64,000 nucleotides of DNA from Mucilaginibacter gilvus (GTDB lineage: Bacteria > Bacteroidota > Bacteroidia > Sphingobacteriales > Sphingobacteriaceae): the NCBI RefSeq assembly GCF_004054195.1, contig NZ_SBIW01000001.1, positions 558,001-622,000 on the forward strand, read 5' to 3'. Position 1 is the stretch's first letter. Every line of letters begins with the position of its first letter. The position numbers were made by a program, and so were the translations under genes. Shown here in pieces: positions 34,235 through 43,467 of this stretch. The notes beneath the pieces were generated by a model. That model was not told the origin of the DNA. It made no database searches and saw only the letters and a list, made by a program, of their open reading frames with translations.

Positions 34235-35395
34235 TTAAAATAAACCCGCGGCTTTTAACCTTGCCGCGGCTTCTATTGTTGTAACACCACTAATTTGCGT
34301 AGTGAGGTCTATCGTACCGGATGGTGCCGATTTCCAATCCGGGCTAACCGTCATTGCCGGCCGGCCAATCCCTTTCACAAACAAGGTTTGCATGTTGTAT
34401 TTTAAAAACTTTACGTAAACATCTTTATTTGCCGGGGTAATATCCGGGCTTAGCGTTAACAGGGTTAAGTACCGTACCAATATGCCTTTAAACAAGCCGC
34501 CATCGCCCTGCCCTTCCGAGCGCAGTAAGCCGCCCGGCGAAATATCGGTATCAACAATCGTCGCGCTCGCGTTACGGGTTGCATCGGCTAAATAGCTGGC
34601 ATCTTTGGTAACGTTGAATAATTCCAAAGCCGCGCCTATGTAAACGCCCTGGTTATAGGTAAACTCGTTTTTACTGATCTGGCCGTCGTGGTTGCCGTTG
34701 ATGCCATCCCAGATGATGCCCGTTGCAGGGTCAACCAGGGTTGCCTTCATCCAGGTATACAGTTCCTTGGCTAAGGCCAGGTCAGCCGCGTTGTTTTTTA
34801 AGCGGTACAGGCGGCAGGCAAAAATTATGGCCGGTGCGTTTGCCGGGGTGTTCTTATAATCAAGCTGACCTTTGCGCCACGCTATGCCACCGCCCTGGTT
34901 AGTATTTACACCGGTTTTAATATCCGTCCACAAAATGTTGGCGGCATCCAGGTAGTCGTTATCGTTGGTTACCTCATAAGCGCGCAGGCTTGCCAGTGCC
35001 AGCCATTCCATATCATCGTAATACTCGTTTTCGTATTTGTTGCCGTTGGTAATGCGCGTACCGTTTAGTAACGATTTCATCCTTTGCTTGTAGATATCGT
35101 TCTTGGTGCGCTGGTAAGCATCTGTAAAAGCATCCAGCGTGTGCGCCTGCGGCCAATAATTGTAATTGGTATTACCGCCGTTATCCTGCTTAAAATAGTT
35201 GCCATTGGCCGATAAGTAATTGGTATACGTGGCCGTTTGCAATGAATCGGCCGTTTCGGCCCAGGTGTAATTGATGACTACCGCAGGCTTGTTGCCATAC
35301 AGCGGGAAAGGCTTATCCTTGAGGCACGACGTAAGTATTAACGGCACCATAGCCGTTAGCGCCAATTTGCCTATATGTTGGGTAATATTTTTCAT
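34235..35395 (-). CDS. Lipoprotein glycoside hydrolase family 76
   Basis: With the start at 35395 the product has 386 residues and a lipobox LTSC at Cys24, so it is probably on the cell surface. An upstream ATG adds 12 residues before the signal. The catalytic pair is Asp127-Asp128 in YYDDMEWLALA. GGGIAWRKGQLDYKNTPANA matches the same barrel region as the other GH76. It probably makes the first cuts in external alpha-mannan, near the SusD/SusE receptors encoded just upstream. A hairpin lies between SusE and this gene, and a terminator-like hairpin follows it. Confidence 0.92.
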   Translation of the reverse strand: MKNITQHIGKLALTAMVPLILTSCLKDKPFPLYGNKPAVVINYTWAETADSLQTATYTNYLSANGNYFKQDNGGNTNYNYWPQAHTLDAFTDAYQRTKNDIYKQRMKSLLNGTRITNGNKYENEYYDDMEWLALASLRAYEVTNDNDYLDAANILWTDIKTGVNTNQGGGIAWRKGQLDYKNTPANAPAIIFACRLYRLKNNAADLALAKELYTWMKATLVDPATGIIWDGINGNHDGQISKNEFTYNQGVYIGAALELFNVTKDASYLADATRNASATIVDTDISPGGLLRSEGQGDGGLFKGILVRYLTLLTLSPDITPANKDVYVKFLKYNMQTLFVKGIGRPAMTVSPDWKSAPSGTIDLTTQISGVTTIEAAARLKAAGLF

Positions 35396-35410
35396 TTGTT
35401 TGGATGTTAA

Positions 35411-35439
35411 GTCGCGGTTTACCAATGGCAAACCGCGAC
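35411..35439 (-). promoter_or_regulatory. Intercistronic hairpin between SusE and GH76
   Basis: GTCGCGGTTT (35411-35420) and AAACCGCGAC (35430-35439) form a perfect 10-bp stem with a 9-nt loop, without a T run on either strand. Its position 19 nt after the SusE stop suggests mRNA 3-prime protection or differential stability, not termination. Confidence 0.6.
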
Positions 35440-35458
35440 TGGTGACACAATACCTTAA

Positions 35459-36598
35459 TTAGTTAACCTTAACTGAATGGGTGTAAGCGCCTGCTGCACC
35501 ACTAAAATCAACCTTGATATCGGCGGTTTTATTATCGGCAGCGCCGTTAAATTTAAAGCTGTAATCGTACTGGTTACTGTTAACCGGCACCATGTAAAAA
35601 TACGATGCCGCTGTACCTGCATCCGGCCTGTTGTTGTCAGAATTGGTACTGCCGTAATATTGGGTGCTGCTTGTACCCGCGCCATCTTTAAAGATGAAGC
35701 GAAACTTGTAACGCTCGTCGCGGCCCCACGATTCCTGGTGGAACACTACAGACGCACCATCAATTTCCCATACGCCGGCTGCTTTGTAAGGCAGGTCGAA
35801 CCAGATCTTGTTATCGGCAGCAAACCATAAGCCAACCGATACTACCTCGGTGGTTTTAAAAGCGGCTACGTTAAAGTCAACCTCTATGCGTTGTACTTTG
35901 GTAGCGCCGGCCACGGTGGTGTTGCCTGCTTCGGTTAGTTTGGCACCATCATAAGAATAGGTTGACGGCGTACCTGTGTTACGATCTGCAAAGTGATAGG
36001 TACCCGCTTTCAACGAGGTAAACGCCTCGAATTTACCGGGAGCTGTAAGTTTTAATTTAACGGCTTTAGTAAGGTCGTCACCGCCTTCGGTAGCGGTACC
36101 TGTAAGATACAACTCTGTTGGGATATCGGTAAACCCTGCCGGGCGCTGGATCTCCACGGTACGGATCTGGGCAGATTTTTGTACGTTGATCCCTTTAGAC
36201 GACATCACCGTCCAGATCACCTTGCCCGATTCCTGTGGTTTTACACCGGCGCTGGTGGCTATCTTATTCAGGTCGCTAAAAGTAAGGCTTAGCTTGTTGT
36301 ACAAACCGTTACCATCAGAAGGTGCCGAATAAAGCGGGTGCGAGAAATCGCCACCTTCTTTATCAAAAGCAACTTCGTATAAAACAAGCCCGTTATCTTC
36401 TGCATGTGCCTGCTCCCACTCAAAGGACACCGCGCCTGATGCACCCGAAGCTATCTTTACAAATTTGTTGTTCTCCGGCGCAAAAAGTGTGCTTACTGCC
36501 GATACGTTTGTGTGGTTTAATGTTTTATCTTTTTTGCAGCCTGATACCACCAACACCGCAACTATACAAGCCAAAAGGCTATAGAATATCTTTTTCAT
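35459..36598 (-). CDS. SusE-like surface glycan-binding lipoprotein (mannan locus)
   Basis: The 379-residue protein has a lipobox VSGCKKDK and an N-terminal SusE domain (TLFAPENNKFVKIASGASGA...VSFEWEQA), followed by beta-sandwich domains. The end resembles a carbohydrate-binding module (ASYFYMVPVNSNQYDYSFKF). SusE-like proteins help bind polysaccharide at the cell surface together with SusD. It lies 40 nt after SusD. The usual ligand in this locus would be alpha-mannan, inferred from the GH76/GH125 neighbours. Confidence 0.88.
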   Translation of the reverse strand: MKKIFYSLLACIVAVLVVSGCKKDKTLNHTNVSAVSTLFAPENNKFVKIASGASGAVSFEWEQAHAEDNGLVLYEVAFDKEGGDFSHPLYSAPSDGNGLYNKLSLTFSDLNKIATSAGVKPQESGKVIWTVMSSKGINVQKSAQIRTVEIQRPAGFTDIPTELYLTGTATEGGDDLTKAVKLKLTAPGKFEAFTSLKAGTYHFADRNTGTPSTYSYDGAKLTEAGNTTVAGATKVQRIEVDFNVAAFKTTEVVSVGLWFAADNKIWFDLPYKAAGVWEIDGASVVFHQESWGRDERYKFRFIFKDGAGTSSTQYYGSTNSDNNRPDAGTAASYFYMVPVNSNQYDYSFKFNGAADNKTADIKVDFSGAAGAYTHSVKVN

Positions 36599-36638
36599 GA
36601 TCTTGTTGATTATAAATGTTTTTATAAATAATTAAGAA

Positions 36639-38291
36639 TTACCAACCCGGGTTTTGTGTAAGGTTTGGGTTAACATTACGCTCATCGCGCGGGATGGGCC
36701 ATAAGTAAGCCTTGCTTTTATCGAAGCTCCTGAGGTTTGCCCGGATGTAACCGTTATCAACCGATGCAGGGCCAAATTTGGCACCATGCGCCCAGCCGTT
36801 CAGTACCACTTCGGCAGTTTGCCACCTGCGGATATCAAACACCCTCAGGCCTTCCATCGCCAGCTCGCTGCGGCGTTCGTTACGCACCACATCGCGCAGC
36901 GCAGTTTGCGCGCCTCCAGGGAAGTTAAGTGCAGCGGCATCGCTAAAGCCCGCGCGGTTGCGGATAGGCTTTATGGTTTTATCCCATACGCCTGCATCCA
37001 GCTGGCCAAGCTCGTTCTTTGCTTCGGCATACATCAGTAGCACATCGGCGTAGCGGATCATGATGAGGTTTAAACCCGACTGGAAATTGGTAAGCGAAGT
37101 AGGATCGTAATACTTACGGATGTAGTAACCTGTTGGCGAACTAACCGCGCCCGAAGCGTACTCGTCTGTTCCGCGGCCTGTGTTGGCATCTGGATTAGGG
37201 TCTGAGCCGGGTTTGGTATAAATAGTTTGCAGCGAGCCATCCGGTTTTTTCCATTTGTACAGGTTGTATACAATGGTGTTGGTTAAACGCGGGTCGCGGT
37301 TTACATAAGGGTTGTTCTCATCGTAACCACTGCCTGCTTCTGTTGGTTTTTTACCATTTGCCATCAGGTAGCTGTCTACCAGTTCCTGTGTTGGGGCAAG
37401 CGCGTTAAGCCTTGCGCCTACGGCAAGTGGTGCAAAATCAAAAAAGTTGCTGTAAGAGCGATTTGGCGCGCCGCCTACATACTGCAGATCCAATATCACC
37501 TCGTTATTGTATTCGTTCTGCGGAAGGAACAAACCTTCGTAAGAAGTAAACAAGCCGTAGGTACCGTTGGTGGTATTGCCTATCAGTTGCTCGCAGGTTG
37601 CGGCAACTTCCGCCCAACGGCTATCGTAAAGCAATACCCGCGCTTTTAACGCAATGGCAGCGCCTTTGGTAATGCGGCCGCGGTCGGCAGGGGCGTAAGC
37701 GGTGTTTACCGGCAATGCTGTGGCAACTTCGTCGAGCTCCTTCAATATAAAATCTACTACTTGTGCTTTTGGCGTGCGACTGATGGTTTTTGCTTCATCA
37801 AGCGTTATATCCTTTTCGAAGAAAGGCACATCACCAAACCAAGTTTCCAACTGGAAGTAATGGAAAGCCCGCATAAACCTGGCTTCGCCTTTCATGCGGG
37901 CCTTTAAGGCTGCATCCATAGACGTAACTTTGTCTACGTTTTCTAAAAAGATATTGCAGGTTTTAATGCCGGCATAGTGGTTGTTCCATTCGTCGCGCAC
38001 GCGGCCAAGAGAGGCATCGTAGGTGCCCGCCGCCAGTGATGCAACACCGCTGGCATCGCCGCGGCCATTGTAGGCATTATCAGATGCACCTTCGTTGTAA
38101 AAGAACCAATCGTTTGGGTATAGTTGTGCGTAAGCGGTGTTTAAGAAAGTTGACGCCTTTTCTGTAGTTGTCCAGTAGTTTGTCTCGGTGAACCTGTTTG
38201 CCGGTGCGAGGTCGAGTTTTTTACAGGCTGATAGAAATACGATCAGCATGATGAAAAACGCGGTTTTATTGTAATTTCTAATCTTTTTCAT
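36639..38291 (-). CDS. SusD/RagB-like nutrient-binding lipoprotein (mannan locus)
   Basis: The 550-residue protein has lipobox LSAC (Cys23) and a mostly helical TPR-based SusD fold: RFTETNYWTTTEKASTFLNT at the start, GEARFMRAFHYFQLETWFGD in the TPR part and DVVRNERRSELAMEGLRVFD toward the end. SusD caps the SusC pore outside and delivers oligosaccharides. The SusC gene ends 11 nt upstream, so the pair is co-expressed. Confidence 0.95.
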   Translation of the reverse strand: MKKIRNYNKTAFFIMLIVFLSACKKLDLAPANRFTETNYWTTTEKASTFLNTAYAQLYPNDWFFYNEGASDNAYNGRGDASGVASLAAGTYDASLGRVRDEWNNHYAGIKTCNIFLENVDKVTSMDAALKARMKGEARFMRAFHYFQLETWFGDVPFFEKDITLDEAKTISRTPKAQVVDFILKELDEVATALPVNTAYAPADRGRITKGAAIALKARVLLYDSRWAEVAATCEQLIGNTTNGTYGLFTSYEGLFLPQNEYNNEVILDLQYVGGAPNRSYSNFFDFAPLAVGARLNALAPTQELVDSYLMANGKKPTEAGSGYDENNPYVNRDPRLTNTIVYNLYKWKKPDGSLQTIYTKPGSDPNPDANTGRGTDEYASGAVSSPTGYYIRKYYDPTSLTNFQSGLNLIMIRYADVLLMYAEAKNELGQLDAGVWDKTIKPIRNRAGFSDAAALNFPGGAQTALRDVVRNERRSELAMEGLRVFDIRRWQTAEVVLNGWAHGAKFGPASVDNGYIRANLRSFDKSKAYLWPIPRDERNVNPNLTQNPGW

Positions 38292-38302
38292 GATAACAAT
38301 AT

Positions 38303-41300
38303 TTATAACGTTACATCAATTCCAAACCCGTAATAAACCGGCGTAGGGTATGCCCTGCCGCTGTTTGCGCCACCACCGCCGGGTACTCCGGAGTTGCCGT
38401 TAAGCTCGGTGGTTTCAGGGTCGATGAATTTCATGCCCGAAAAAGTGAGGATGTTTTGGCCGGTAAGGTAAGCCCTAACCTTTTTCATCCCTATTTTTTT
38501 GGCGATGCCACCGGGCAGGGTGTAACCCAATTGTACATTCTTTACACGCAGGTACGAACCATCAAACAAGTACATGTCTGATCCGCGACGGAAGTTATTC
38601 TCGTTGCTTTGGCTGCCATTTGCTGCCAGGCGCGGGTAACGTGCATCAGGGTTTTGCGGAGTCCAGTAATCCAGCTGGTGCTGGTAAATTACCTGCGAGT
38701 AGCCAAAGTGGAAAGGCTCCACCTGCTCACCGCGTACAAACATGCTGCGTTTGCCAACACCCTGCATAAATACGTTCAGATCGAACCACTTATAGTTTAC
38801 ATTGTAAGTAAAGCCGAATGTTAACCGCGGGAAACCGCTGCCTAATACAAATTTGTCGTTATCATCAAGCGTGCCATCACCGTTCACATCCACATAGCGG
38901 TTATCTCCGGGTACAACGCTCAATCCCGGGAATTTTGGCCCGTTGTTGACGTCATCCAAATTCTGGAAGTAGCCATCCCTTTTGTAACCAACGTACGAAC
39001 CAATTGGCAACCCAACCCTGTTGATTATTTGCATCTCGTCGTAGCTGCGAAGCTGGTCGCCGCCTTCGAGGAACAGCACCTTGTTTTTAGAATCGGCTAC
39101 GTTAAAGGCAAATGAGTGGTTGAAATTGCCGGTTTTAACACGGTAATTCACGTTAAGCTCCCACCCGCGGTTTTGCACCTTGCCGGCATTATAATCTGGC
39201 AATGAAGCAGCACCGTACACACCGGAGAATCTCGGCGATAAAAGAATATCGCGCGTTGTTTTGTTGAAGTAATCAACCGACACGGTTAAAGCGCTATTAA
39301 GAAAAGTTGCGTCTACACCTGCGTTGAATGTGGCAGCTCTTTCCCAGCGGATATCCGGATTGGCAAAACGAATCTCGGTGGTACCTACCACGCTGTTGTT
39401 AAAACCGTAATAAGTGCCCGGCGATGCCAAATATGTGCTCTGATACTGATAATCACCAACGTTTTGGTTACCCAATATACCGTATGATGCACGCAGTTTA
39501 AGGTCGCCCACCTTGCTGCGGTAGTTTTCCATAAAGCTTTCTTCGGTTAAGCGGTAACCACCGGAAATAGACGGGAAGAATGCATTGCGGTTTTGCTTGG
39601 CAAAGCGCGAGGATGCATCTACCCTAAAATCCACCTCGCCGTAATATTTGTTTTTATAAGAGTAGCTTCCGCGGCCAAAAAGTGAGTTGAGGCTGCTTTC
39701 GGTTGTTCTGTTATTGCTGTTAGCCGAAGATGGGTCGATAATGGTACCGGTTGTTGGTGTACCCAACTCAGGATCGGTAAATTTAAGGTGGACAAAGTTG
39801 CTGGTATTGTTGGTAGACTCATTTGCCACGCCAACCAGCACATCCACATTATGATCTTTAGCGAAGGTTTTAGTATACTGGGCCAAAAACTGGGTGTTGA
39901 TGAACAGATTCTTGTCGTTATCATCATCCGTGTTCCTATCGGCGCCGTAGGTGCCTTTTGGCAGGTAATTCACCTGTATCACCCGGGCAAACGCATGGTT
40001 CGCCAGCAATGTACCGCCAAAAACACCTTTTATTTTAAAGTCTTTGGTTACGGCCAGTTCGGCGTTCAGGTTACCAAAAATATTATCGTTATCGCGTTTG
40101 CGGTAGCCACCTTTTTCCAGGATGCCCAGCGGGTTAAATTCTTGCAACACATCGTTGGTGAGGTAGTTGCCGTTATCATCCTGGATCTTATAATAAGTTG
40201 GCGTACGGCCTGCATCTACAATTAAGGTGGAGGTGTTGTACGAATGTTCTTTTATCTCCGTACGGGCGTAGGCTAATATGCTGGTTAATTTCAATTTGCC
40301 GAACTCAGTAGATAAGTTCATACGGTAGTTGTAACGACGCAAGCCATAGTTTGGACCAACCAAATTGCTTCGCTGATCTGTAACCCCTGCCGAAACCAGG
40401 TAGGTTGTATTAGCCGCACCACCGCTTAGCGCGAGGTTGTGGCTTTGCTGCACGGCGTTTTTAAGGATGGCATCTAAAAACCATTCGTTATCGCCGCTCT
40501 CCTGGAAAGCGCGGATCTGCGCGGGGCTGTAAATAGGTTGCAAGCCGGCGTTCACTACGGTTTCGTTCCGCAGGATGGCGTTCTCATAGCTATGCACGGG
40601 GCGGTAACCTACATGCGGCGATTGCACACCCGCCTGCCCGTTGTAAGCGATAGTTGCCCCGGAATTCTTTTTACCTTTTTTGGTGGTAACTAAAATTACA
40701 CCGTTGGCAGAGCGCGAACCGTAGATAGCGGCGCTGCCCGCGTCTTTCAGTACCGATACGCTTTCGATATCCTGCGGGTTAAGCAGGTTAATATCGCCAC
40801 CGGTGATCCCATCTATAACGATGAGCGGGCTGTTGTTACCAAGTGTGCTTACCCCACGAATGTTGATGGTTTGGTAAGCGCCCGGTTCTGAACTGGTTTG
40901 CTGAATGGTTAAATTGGGCAATGTACCCTGCAACGCCTGCGAAAGGTTTACCGATGGCTTTCCCTCAATAGCTGCAGAGGATACCTGGTCTACCGCGCCA
41001 ATTACGTTTACACGCTTTTGGGTGCCGTAACCCACAACAATTACCTCGTTAAGCGAAGTACGCTCCGGCAATAGTTGCGTATTAACATTAGTTTGCCCGT
41101 TAAGAGGAACTTCCTTGGCAGTAAACCCAATAAAGGTGAACACCAGGGTACCGTTGGCATCGGGCGCATCTAAAATAAAGTTACCGTTAATATCAGTTAC
41201 CGTAGCTATGCTGGTACCCTTTAACCTTACGCTAACGCCCGGTAATGGCTGGTTGGTTTCGTCGGTTACTTTACCGTTTATTTTGGCAAATTGCTTCGCC

Positions 41301-41701
41301 GCCTGTTTGGCAATCACCGCGTCGGCTTCGGTACGCTCGCTGATGACGATCACATCATCAATAATTTTGTACGAGAGGTTAAATGGAGCTAAAACCTCAT
41401 CAAGTACTTGCTTAATGCTTTTGTTAGTTACATTAACGTTTACCCTGAAGCTTGGCTTCAGCACGTTATCCGCGTAGGCAAATTTTACTTGTTTATCGGC
41501 AGAGATCTTCTCAAGCACATCGGTAAGCTTATCGTTCTTCAACTTAAGCGTTACCGGCTGCTCCATAAATTTCTGGCCGAAAGAGTCGTTTGCAATGGCC
41601 GAGAGACACATTAAGCACACAACAAAACAGGCAAGCGAGGTAAATTTCATTAATATAAAAACATAACGAACTACTCCATTTGAAAATAGAGATATATTCA
41701 T
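38303..41701 (-). CDS. SusC/RagA TonB-dependent outer membrane transporter with STN domain (mannan locus)
   Basis: The start at 41701 (MNISLFSNGVVRYVFILMKF) gives 1132 residues; ATG 41650 is a possible shorter start. After the signal come an STN domain (about 50-115, VTLKLKNDKLTDVLEKISAD), a carboxypeptidase-D-like domain (about 145-220), the plug with DVIVISER and GSRSANGVILVTTKKG, and the beta-barrel. The STN domain is the signature of SusC proteins that signal to a FecR anti-sigma factor. The FecR gene lies just upstream on the same strand. It imports mannan oligosaccharides, by inference from the neighbours. Confidence 0.95.
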   Translation of the reverse strand: MNISLFSNGVVRYVFILMKFTSLACFVVCLMCLSAIANDSFGQKFMEQPVTLKLKNDKLTDVLEKISADKQVKFAYADNVLKPSFRVNVNVTNKSIKQVLDEVLAPFNLSYKIIDDVIVISERTEADAVIAKQAAKQFAKINGKVTDETNQPLPGVSVRLKGTSIATVTDINGNFILDAPDANGTLVFTFIGFTAKEVPLNGQTNVNTQLLPERTSLNEVIVVGYGTQKRVNVIGAVDQVSSAAIEGKPSVNLSQALQGTLPNLTIQQTSSEPGAYQTINIRGVSTLGNNSPLIVIDGITGGDINLLNPQDIESVSVLKDAGSAAIYGSRSANGVILVTTKKGKKNSGATIAYNGQAGVQSPHVGYRPVHSYENAILRNETVVNAGLQPIYSPAQIRAFQESGDNEWFLDAILKNAVQQSHNLALSGGAANTTYLVSAGVTDQRSNLVGPNYGLRRYNYRMNLSTEFGKLKLTSILAYARTEIKEHSYNTSTLIVDAGRTPTYYKIQDDNGNYLTNDVLQEFNPLGILEKGGYRKRDNDNIFGNLNAELAVTKDFKIKGVFGGTLLANHAFARVIQVNYLPKGTYGADRNTDDDNDKNLFINTQFLAQYTKTFAKDHNVDVLVGVANESTNNTSNFVHLKFTDPELGTPTTGTIIDPSSANSNNRTTESSLNSLFGRGSYSYKNKYYGEVDFRVDASSRFAKQNRNAFFPSISGGYRLTEESFMENYRSKVGDLKLRASYGILGNQNVGDYQYQSTYLASPGTYYGFNNSVVGTTEIRFANPDIRWERAATFNAGVDATFLNSALTVSVDYFNKTTRDILLSPRFSGVYGAASLPDYNAGKVQNRGWELNVNYRVKTGNFNHSFAFNVADSKNKVLFLEGGDQLRSYDEMQIINRVGLPIGSYVGYKRDGYFQNLDDVNNGPKFPGLSVVPGDNRYVDVNGDGTLDDNDKFVLGSGFPRLTFGFTYNVNYKWFDLNVFMQGVGKRSMFVRGEQVEPFHFGYSQVIYQHQLDYWTPQNPDARYPRLAANGSQSNENNFRRGSDMYLFDGSYLRVKNVQLGYTLPGGIAKKIGMKKVRAYLTGQNILTFSGMKFIDPETTELNGNSGVPGGGGANSGRAYPTPVYYGFGIDVTL

Positions 41702-41795
41702 AAATTTGAGAAAATTAAAGTGTTTGAAATTCAAGCGTATCGTTCTGAATTGGACCTCGAAACGGTACACTTAATAATAACCCGGCATTTTAATC

Positions 41796-41829
41796 AACCC
41801 TGATCAAATCCCTTTGAGCAGGGTTTTTT
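41796..41829 (+). terminator. Strong hairpin with T run, plus orientation, between FecR and SusC
   Basis: AACCCTGATCAAA (41796-41808) and TTTGAGCAGGGTT (41813-41825) form a 13-bp stem with one mismatch and a TCCC loop, followed by TTTTT on plus. The flanking genes are both on minus, where no T run follows. Its orientation opposite to both neighbours is unexplained. Confidence 0.5.
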
Positions 41830-41912
41830 TATGTTTTTATGTCATTGTTGTTTTCATAGTTTTTAGGTTTACTGATCATTGGTTATACTTTTTTTATTAT
41901 TGGTTCAATTTT

Positions 41913-42842
41913 TTAACAGCCTTTGCCTTTAAAGTGGTACACCTGGCCCTCCTGCACAACTTTGCCCTTCACCAGTTTAGAGATAATGACCATGATATTC
42001 TGCAGGGAAACATTTGTGAAATTTGCCGAGATAGAACATTTAGCAAGGTTATCATCAGCCTTAATTTGGATGTTGTAGCGATGCTGCAGCGCGTTTAAAA
42101 CTTCCTGCAGGGCCATATTCTTAAACACCAGCCCGCCGTCTTTCCAGTCGGTTAACATGGCAACATCCACGCCCGTTGTTTTTTGCGCTGTATTATCTTT
42201 TTTATTGATAAAAACCTCTTCGGCCGGGGTAAGGAAAACGGTTTGCGCGGTTGCCGGGATAACGCCCACCTTACCGGTAACTACATCAACCTTTACAAAA
42301 GCGTCTTCGGGATAAGCCTTTATATTAAAGCTGGTACCCAGCACCTGGGTACGGATACCGCCCGTATGTACAATGAATGATTTTTCGGCATTGTGCGCAA
42401 CTTCTAAAAACGCTTCACCCTCCAGGGTTATCTCGCGCAGGTTTCCGCGGAACTTAGCGGGATAAGTAAGCTTGCTGCCACCATTAAGCCAAACTTTGGT
42501 ACCATCTGCCAGGGTGTAATTCACTACCTGGCCATTGGCAGCGGTAAGCTGCTTGTTTTTTATGGGGTCGAGATAGTTGACAATATTACTGCTGAATTGA
42601 TAGACGATGGCCGACAGACCTATAATGGCGATGGCCGATGCCGCCACCATCCATTTTTTTGACGAAACGCGTTGTTGCACAGGCTCATCAATAGCCGCTA
42701 TGATGCGGCTGTATACTTTGTCTTTCTCAAACGCCACACCATGATCCGCTGCCTTTTGTTCGTCAAGGTTCAGCCCGTCAAAGTATTTTTCTACAAGTTT
42801 TTCCTGCAGCGAGCTATCGCCGGCCTGGTTACGTTTTTTCAA
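41913..42842 (-). CDS. FecR-type anti-sigma factor (start unclear)
   Basis: The open frame shows an anti-sigma N-terminus (KLVEKYFDGLNLDEQKAADH), one membrane helix (WMVAASAIAIIGLSAIVYQF), the FecR domain (TLADGTKVWLNGGSKLTYPA, then GEAFLEVAH) and a C-terminal STN-partner domain. No ATG is in a sensible place. The TTG at 42842 gives 309 residues, and a GTG at 42944 adds 34 residues that look non-coding. Codon 42857-42855 is ATA, where a start would be expected (ATA-AAG-TTT before the KKRNQAGD segment). It probably senses SusC at 38303. Its sigma partner is not adjacent. Confidence 0.8.
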   Translation of the reverse strand: MKKRNQAGDSSLQEKLVEKYFDGLNLDEQKAADHGVAFEKDKVYSRIIAAIDEPVQQRVSSKKWMVAASAIAIIGLSAIVYQFSSNIVNYLDPIKNKQLTAANGQVVNYTLADGTKVWLNGGSKLTYPAKFRGNLREITLEGEAFLEVAHNAEKSFIVHTGGIRTQVLGTSFNIKAYPEDAFVKVDVVTGKVGVIPATAQTVFLTPAEEVFINKKDNTAQKTTGVDVAMLTDWKDGGLVFKNMALQEVLNALQHRYNIQIKADDNLAKCSISANFTNVSLQNIMVIISKLVKGKVVQEGQVYHFKGKGC

Positions 42843-42933
42843 GAATGTAAACTTTATTGGTGGTTTATATATGTAGGATGCAATTGGCAGGGTTAACCCC
42901 CAAAGGAAATTAAAATATTTTTTGGTGGGGATG

Positions 42934-42953
42934 TGATGGTACACTTACCATCA
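42934..42953. promoter_or_regulatory. 20-bp palindrome between FecR and DUF4180 genes
   Basis: TGATGGTA-CACT-TACCATCA has perfect 8-bp arms. It lies in the divergent gap and overlaps the GTG that would open the longest FecR frame. An operator or a hairpin is possible. Confidence 0.45.
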
Positions 42954-43018
42954 TATCTTTTGACGGTACTGTTGATTTTTATTTAGTTTCGTTCCATCCA
43001 ATACACCATAATACTAAT

Positions 43019-43372
43019 ATGCAAATTATCACCCACAACAAAAACGGCACCCAAATAGCTGAATTAGTTTCGGATGCTATTCTGATACAAACGCCTGAAG
43101 ATGGCGCGCAACTCATAGCCGACCTTTACTACCAGGGCTTTGATCTGATTATCATACACGCGTATCAATTAGCTCCGTCTTTTTTTGAACTGAAAACGGG
43201 ATTGGCGGGTGAGGTTTTGCAGAAATGCTCTAATTGGCGTATTCGGTTTGCTATTATTGGCGATTTTAGTCAGCTTTCCAGCAAAAGCATGCATGATTTC
43301 ATTTTAGAAAGTAATAAAGGCAAACTGGTCCACTTTTTAAGTTCCGTAGCTGAAGTGATTAAAATAGCCTGA
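43019..43372 (+). CDS. DUF4180 family protein
   Basis: The 117-residue cytosolic protein matches DUF4180, with TPEDGAQLIADLYYQGFDLI and FFELKTGLAGEVLQKCSNWR, and then FAIIGDFSQLSSKS. The alternating pattern suggests a small alpha/beta fold like STAS-type or response-type domains. Function unknown. A TAGTTTCG -7-like sequence lies at 42984-42991. It has no close co-oriented neighbour. Confidence 0.85.
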   Translation: MQIITHNKNGTQIAELVSDAILIQTPEDGAQLIADLYYQGFDLIIIHAYQLAPSFFELKTGLAGEVLQKCSNWRIRFAIIGDFSQLSSKSMHDFILESNKGKLVHFLSSVAEVIKIA

Positions 43373-43467
43373 CCATTGCCCGGCACGATGTGCCACAGGA
43401 ATTTACATGAACCTACTGAGACCGCTTTAAAGGAATTGAAACCGGGGCAGATAGACGCAGTTGCTTC

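Noticed and set aside
42843..42944. N-terminal extension of FecR from GTG at 42944
   Set aside because: The added residues do not resemble a FecR N-terminus, and the region holds a 20-bp palindrome and a GGGTTAACCC dyad, so it is probably non-coding.
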